This document shows positions 61,954 to 64,000 of a stretch of 64,000 bases of DNA, piece after piece. A program made the position numbers and the translations under genes. Numbering within the stretch: the stretch's first letter is position 1; each line of letters starts with the position of its first letter. The notes under the pieces were generated by a model. It saw only the letters and a list, made by a program, of their open reading frames with translations, ran no database searches and was not told where the DNA came from. The DNA is from Paenibacillus phyllosphaerae (GTDB lineage Bacteria; Bacillota; Bacilli; Paenibacillales; Paenibacillaceae): positions 369,380 through 433,379 of the forward strand of contig NZ_JACHXK010000002.1 in assembly GCF_014192105.1 (NCBI RefSeq). The letters run 5' to 3'.

Positions 61954-63852
61954 GTGTTGCTCGAACAGATCAACGAGCCGAAAGATTTGAAAACTTTATC
62001 AGTCCCGCAATTGGATGAGCTTGCAGCCGAGATCCGCGCATTCCTTATAGAGAAGCTGTCCGTTACGGGGGGACATCTTGCGCCGAATCTAGGGGTCGTC
62101 GAGTTAACGCTGGCCATGCATTATTTGTTCGACAGTCCTAAAGATAAGTTTATTTTCGATGTCGGGCATCAGTCGTATGTTCACAAAATATTAACCGGAC
62201 GCAAAGATCAGTTCGATACTTTGCGTAAATATAAAGGGCTTTGCGGATTCGTCAAACGCTCGGAGAGCGAACATGACGTATGGGAGGCCGGTCATAGCAG
62301 TACGTCGCTGTCTGCAGCCATGGGCATGGCGCTTGCACGCGATCTGAAAGGCGAGACGAACAAAGTCGTTGCCGTTATCGGCGACGGTTCTCTAACGGGC
62401 GGTATGGCGCTTGAGGCGCTCAACCATATCGGTCACGAGAAGAAGAATCTGATGGTCATTCTCAACGATAACGAGATGTCGATCGCGCCGAACGTCGGTG
62501 CGCTGCATCACTATCTGTCCAAGATTCGGACGGATCGCCATTATCAGAAAGCCAAAGAAGAACTGAATCAGTTCTTGAACAAAATCCCGGCAATCGGCGG
62601 CAAGCTTGCCAAGACAGCGGAACGGCTTAAAGATAGCGTCAAATATTTGCTCGTTAGCGGCATTTTGTTCGAGCAGTTCGGCTTTAATTATTTTGGCCCG
62701 GTAGATGGCCACGATATGGAGCAGCTGCTGGAAGTGATGGAGCAAGCGAGCCATGTGCAAGGTCCGGTAATGATTCATGTCATTACGACCAAAGGCAAAG
62801 GATATTCGCCGGCTGAAGCTGATTCCCACAAGTGGCACGGGATCTCGCCATACAAGATTGAATCCGGCCAAGTCTTGAAGGCGGTCGGGCCTCCGATGTA
62901 TACGGAGATCTTCAGCGACGCGCTGATCGAGCTCGCCAAGAAGGATGAGCGCATCGTGGCGGTTACGCCAGCTATGCCAGGCGGCTCTGGATTGATCAAA
63001 TTCGGAGAGTTGTTCCCTGGCCGAATGATCGATGTCGGTATCGCGGAACAGCATGCCGCTACGTTATGCGCGGCAATGGCGATGGAAGGGATGAAGCCCG
63101 TCTATGCGGTCTATTCCACCTTCCTGCAGCGTGCCTATGATCAGGTCGTGCATGATATTTGCCGTCAGAATCTGAATGTCATCTTCGCAATCGACCGCGC
63201 AGGTTTCGTAGGACCGGACGGCGAGACGCATCATGGCGTCTATGACATCGCATATCTGCGCCATATACCGAACATGGTGCTCATGATGCCGAAGGATGAG
63301 AACGAACTTCGTCGGATGATGAAGACGGCGGTTGATTACAACGACGGGCCAATCGCAGTCCGTTACCCGCGGGTCAATGGCGTAGGCGTTGAGCTGGAGG
63401 CGGAGATGAGACCGATCCCGATCGGCAAGTGGGAGACGGTTCGCGAAGGAGATTCTTCCATCATCATCGCGGTCGGACCAATGGTGCAGGTTGCCGAGGA
63501 AGCGGCGGAACAGCTGAAGCGTGACGGACAGAACGTCCGTGTCATAAATGCTCGTTTCATCAAACCGTTGGATGAAGCGATGCTGCTGCAGTTGGCGAAG
63601 GATGGGCTGCAGATCATTGTGCTCGAAGAAGGCACCGAGCTTGGCGGCCTGGGAAGCGCAATCCTTGAGTTCTACTCCAAGCAAGGCATTAACGGCGTGC
63701 CGATTCGCATTATCGGGGTACCGGACAGATTTATCGAGCACGGTTCCATTAAGGAACAACGTCAAGAGACAGGACTTACGGCTGAACGCGTGGCGACGGA
63801 ATTAAGAGCGCTCAGCGCCGGGTTTCGGCAGCGCGTGAACGGAACGGCTTAA
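61954..63852 (+). CDS. dxs: 1-Deoxy-D-xylulose-5-phosphate synthase
   Basis: 632 residues, starting at GTG 61954 (GCGAGGAA upstream). Thiamine-diphosphate enzyme: catalytic His in [10 protein letters not shown], ThDP/Mg motif [34 protein letters not shown], then a transketolase middle domain ([20 protein letters not shown]) and a C-terminal domain. First step of the MEP isoprenoid path, feeding ispA upstream. Confidence 0.97.
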   Translation: MLLEQINEPKDLKTLSVPQLDELAAEIRAFLIEKLSVTGGHLAPNLGVVELTLAMHYLFDSPKDKFIFDVGHQSYVHKILTGRKDQFDTLRKYKGLCGFVKRSESEHDVWEAGHSSTSLSAAMGMALARDLKGETNKVVAVIGDGSLTGGMALEALNHIGHEKKNLMVILNDNEMSIAPNVGALHHYLSKIRTDRHYQKAKEELNQFLNKIPAIGGKLAKTAERLKDSVKYLLVSGILFEQFGFNYFGPVDGHDMEQLLEVMEQASHVQGPVMIHVITTKGKGYSPAEADSHKWHGISPYKIESGQVLKAVGPPMYTEIFSDALIELAKKDERIVAVTPAMPGGSGLIKFGELFPGRMIDVGIAEQHAATLCAAMAMEGMKPVYAVYSTFLQRAYDQVVHDICRQNLNVIFAIDRAGFVGPDGETHHGVYDIAYLRHIPNMVLMMPKDENELRRMMKTAVDYNDGPIAVRYPRVNGVGVELEAEMRPIPIGKWETVREGDSSIIIAVGPMVQVAEEAAEQLKRDGQNVRVINARFIKPLDEAMLLQLAKDGLQIIVLEEGTELGGLGSAILEFYSKQGINGVPIRIIGVPDRFIEHGSIKEQRQETGLTAERVATELRALSAGFRQRVNGTA

Positions 63853-63868
63853 CAATTGGGAGATTAGG

Positions 63869-64000
63869 ATGACCATTAGTAAAGAACGGATTGATGTGTT
63901 GCTCGTAGAGCAAGGCTTCTACGAAAGCCGAGAGAAGGCGAAGGCTGCACTCATGGCCGGCCTTGTCATCGTAGATGGGGAAAAAGTCGAGAAGAGCGGC
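63869..64000 (+). CDS. TlyA-family rRNA methyltransferase, N-terminal part (runs off the right edge)
   Basis: ATG 63869 follows GGGAGATTAGG, 16 bases after dxs. The 44 visible residues are an S4 RNA-binding domain (KERIDVLLVEQGFYESREKAKAALMAGLVIV), as in TlyA/YqxC proteins that follow dxs in Bacilli. The methyltransferase part lies outside the window. Confidence 0.85.
   Translation, partial: MTISKERIDVLLVEQGFYESREKAKAALMAGLVIVDGEKVEKSG

Overview
The window reads as a chromosomal segment of an endospore-forming Bacillota, most likely Paenibacillaceae. The evidence is the complete spoIIIAA-AH operon, a spore photoproduct lyase, SLH-domain and copper-amine-oxidase-domain secreted proteins, an alkaline-shock (Asp23/AmaP/DUF2273) group, and a gene order (yqhQ, yqhR, aroQ, pepP, efp, yqhV, spoIIIA, accBC, yqhY, nusB, folD, xseAB, ispA, dxs, tlyA) that parallels the yqh/yqi segment of Bacillus subtilis with insertions. 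No species can be fixed from sequence reading alone.

Region 1 (1 to about 9836) is visibly AT-rich accessory DNA. It carries small genes of mostly unknown function: a DUF7662-like protein, a membrane-anchored hendecad coiled coil, three XRE-type regulators (one with two zinc knuckles), a minimal nucleotidyltransferase flanked by two tiny genes sharing a motif, an Xis-like HTH protein, a degenerate serine-recombinase-like protein, a zinc-finger protein, and a GIY-YIG nuclease-like protein. It also holds what looks like a decayed type I holin-like toxin locus with a convergent antisense RNA. The region ends at a tRNA-Leu(UAA) that lacks its 5' acceptor strand but keeps its 3' part and terminator. 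That is the signature of one end of an element integrated in a tRNA gene; the left end and any integrase lie outside the window.

Region 2 (9.98-31 kb) is GC-richer core and species-level chromosome: a nucleotidyltransferase, uracil-DNA glycosylase, two SLH proteins, a Spo0E-like regulator, two tandem tRNA-Val(GAC), many small hypotheticals, an MBL-fold hydrolase, arginine decarboxylase, two MFS exporters and an RND efflux permease, DUF1054, a PKD/copper-amine-oxidase-domain secreted protein and YidD.

Region 3 (31-44 kb) has metG behind a Met T-box, a zinc ABC transporter behind a strong sigma-A promoter with a Zur-like operator, ccdA, splB, mntR, a patatin-like lipase, yqhQ, yqhR, aroQ, pepP and efp. 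Region 4 (44-54 kb) has aspartokinase (lysC) with an internal beta-subunit start, DUF441, the sulfolactate genes comB and comA, yqhV and the eight-gene spoIIIA operon that builds the mother-cell side of the forespore channel. Region 5 (54-64 kb) runs accB, accC, Asp23/YqhY, AmaP, DUF2273, nusB, folD, xseA, xseB, ispA, dxs and the start of a TlyA-type methyltransferase: fatty-acid initiation, one-carbon metabolism, DNA repair and isoprenoid precursors.
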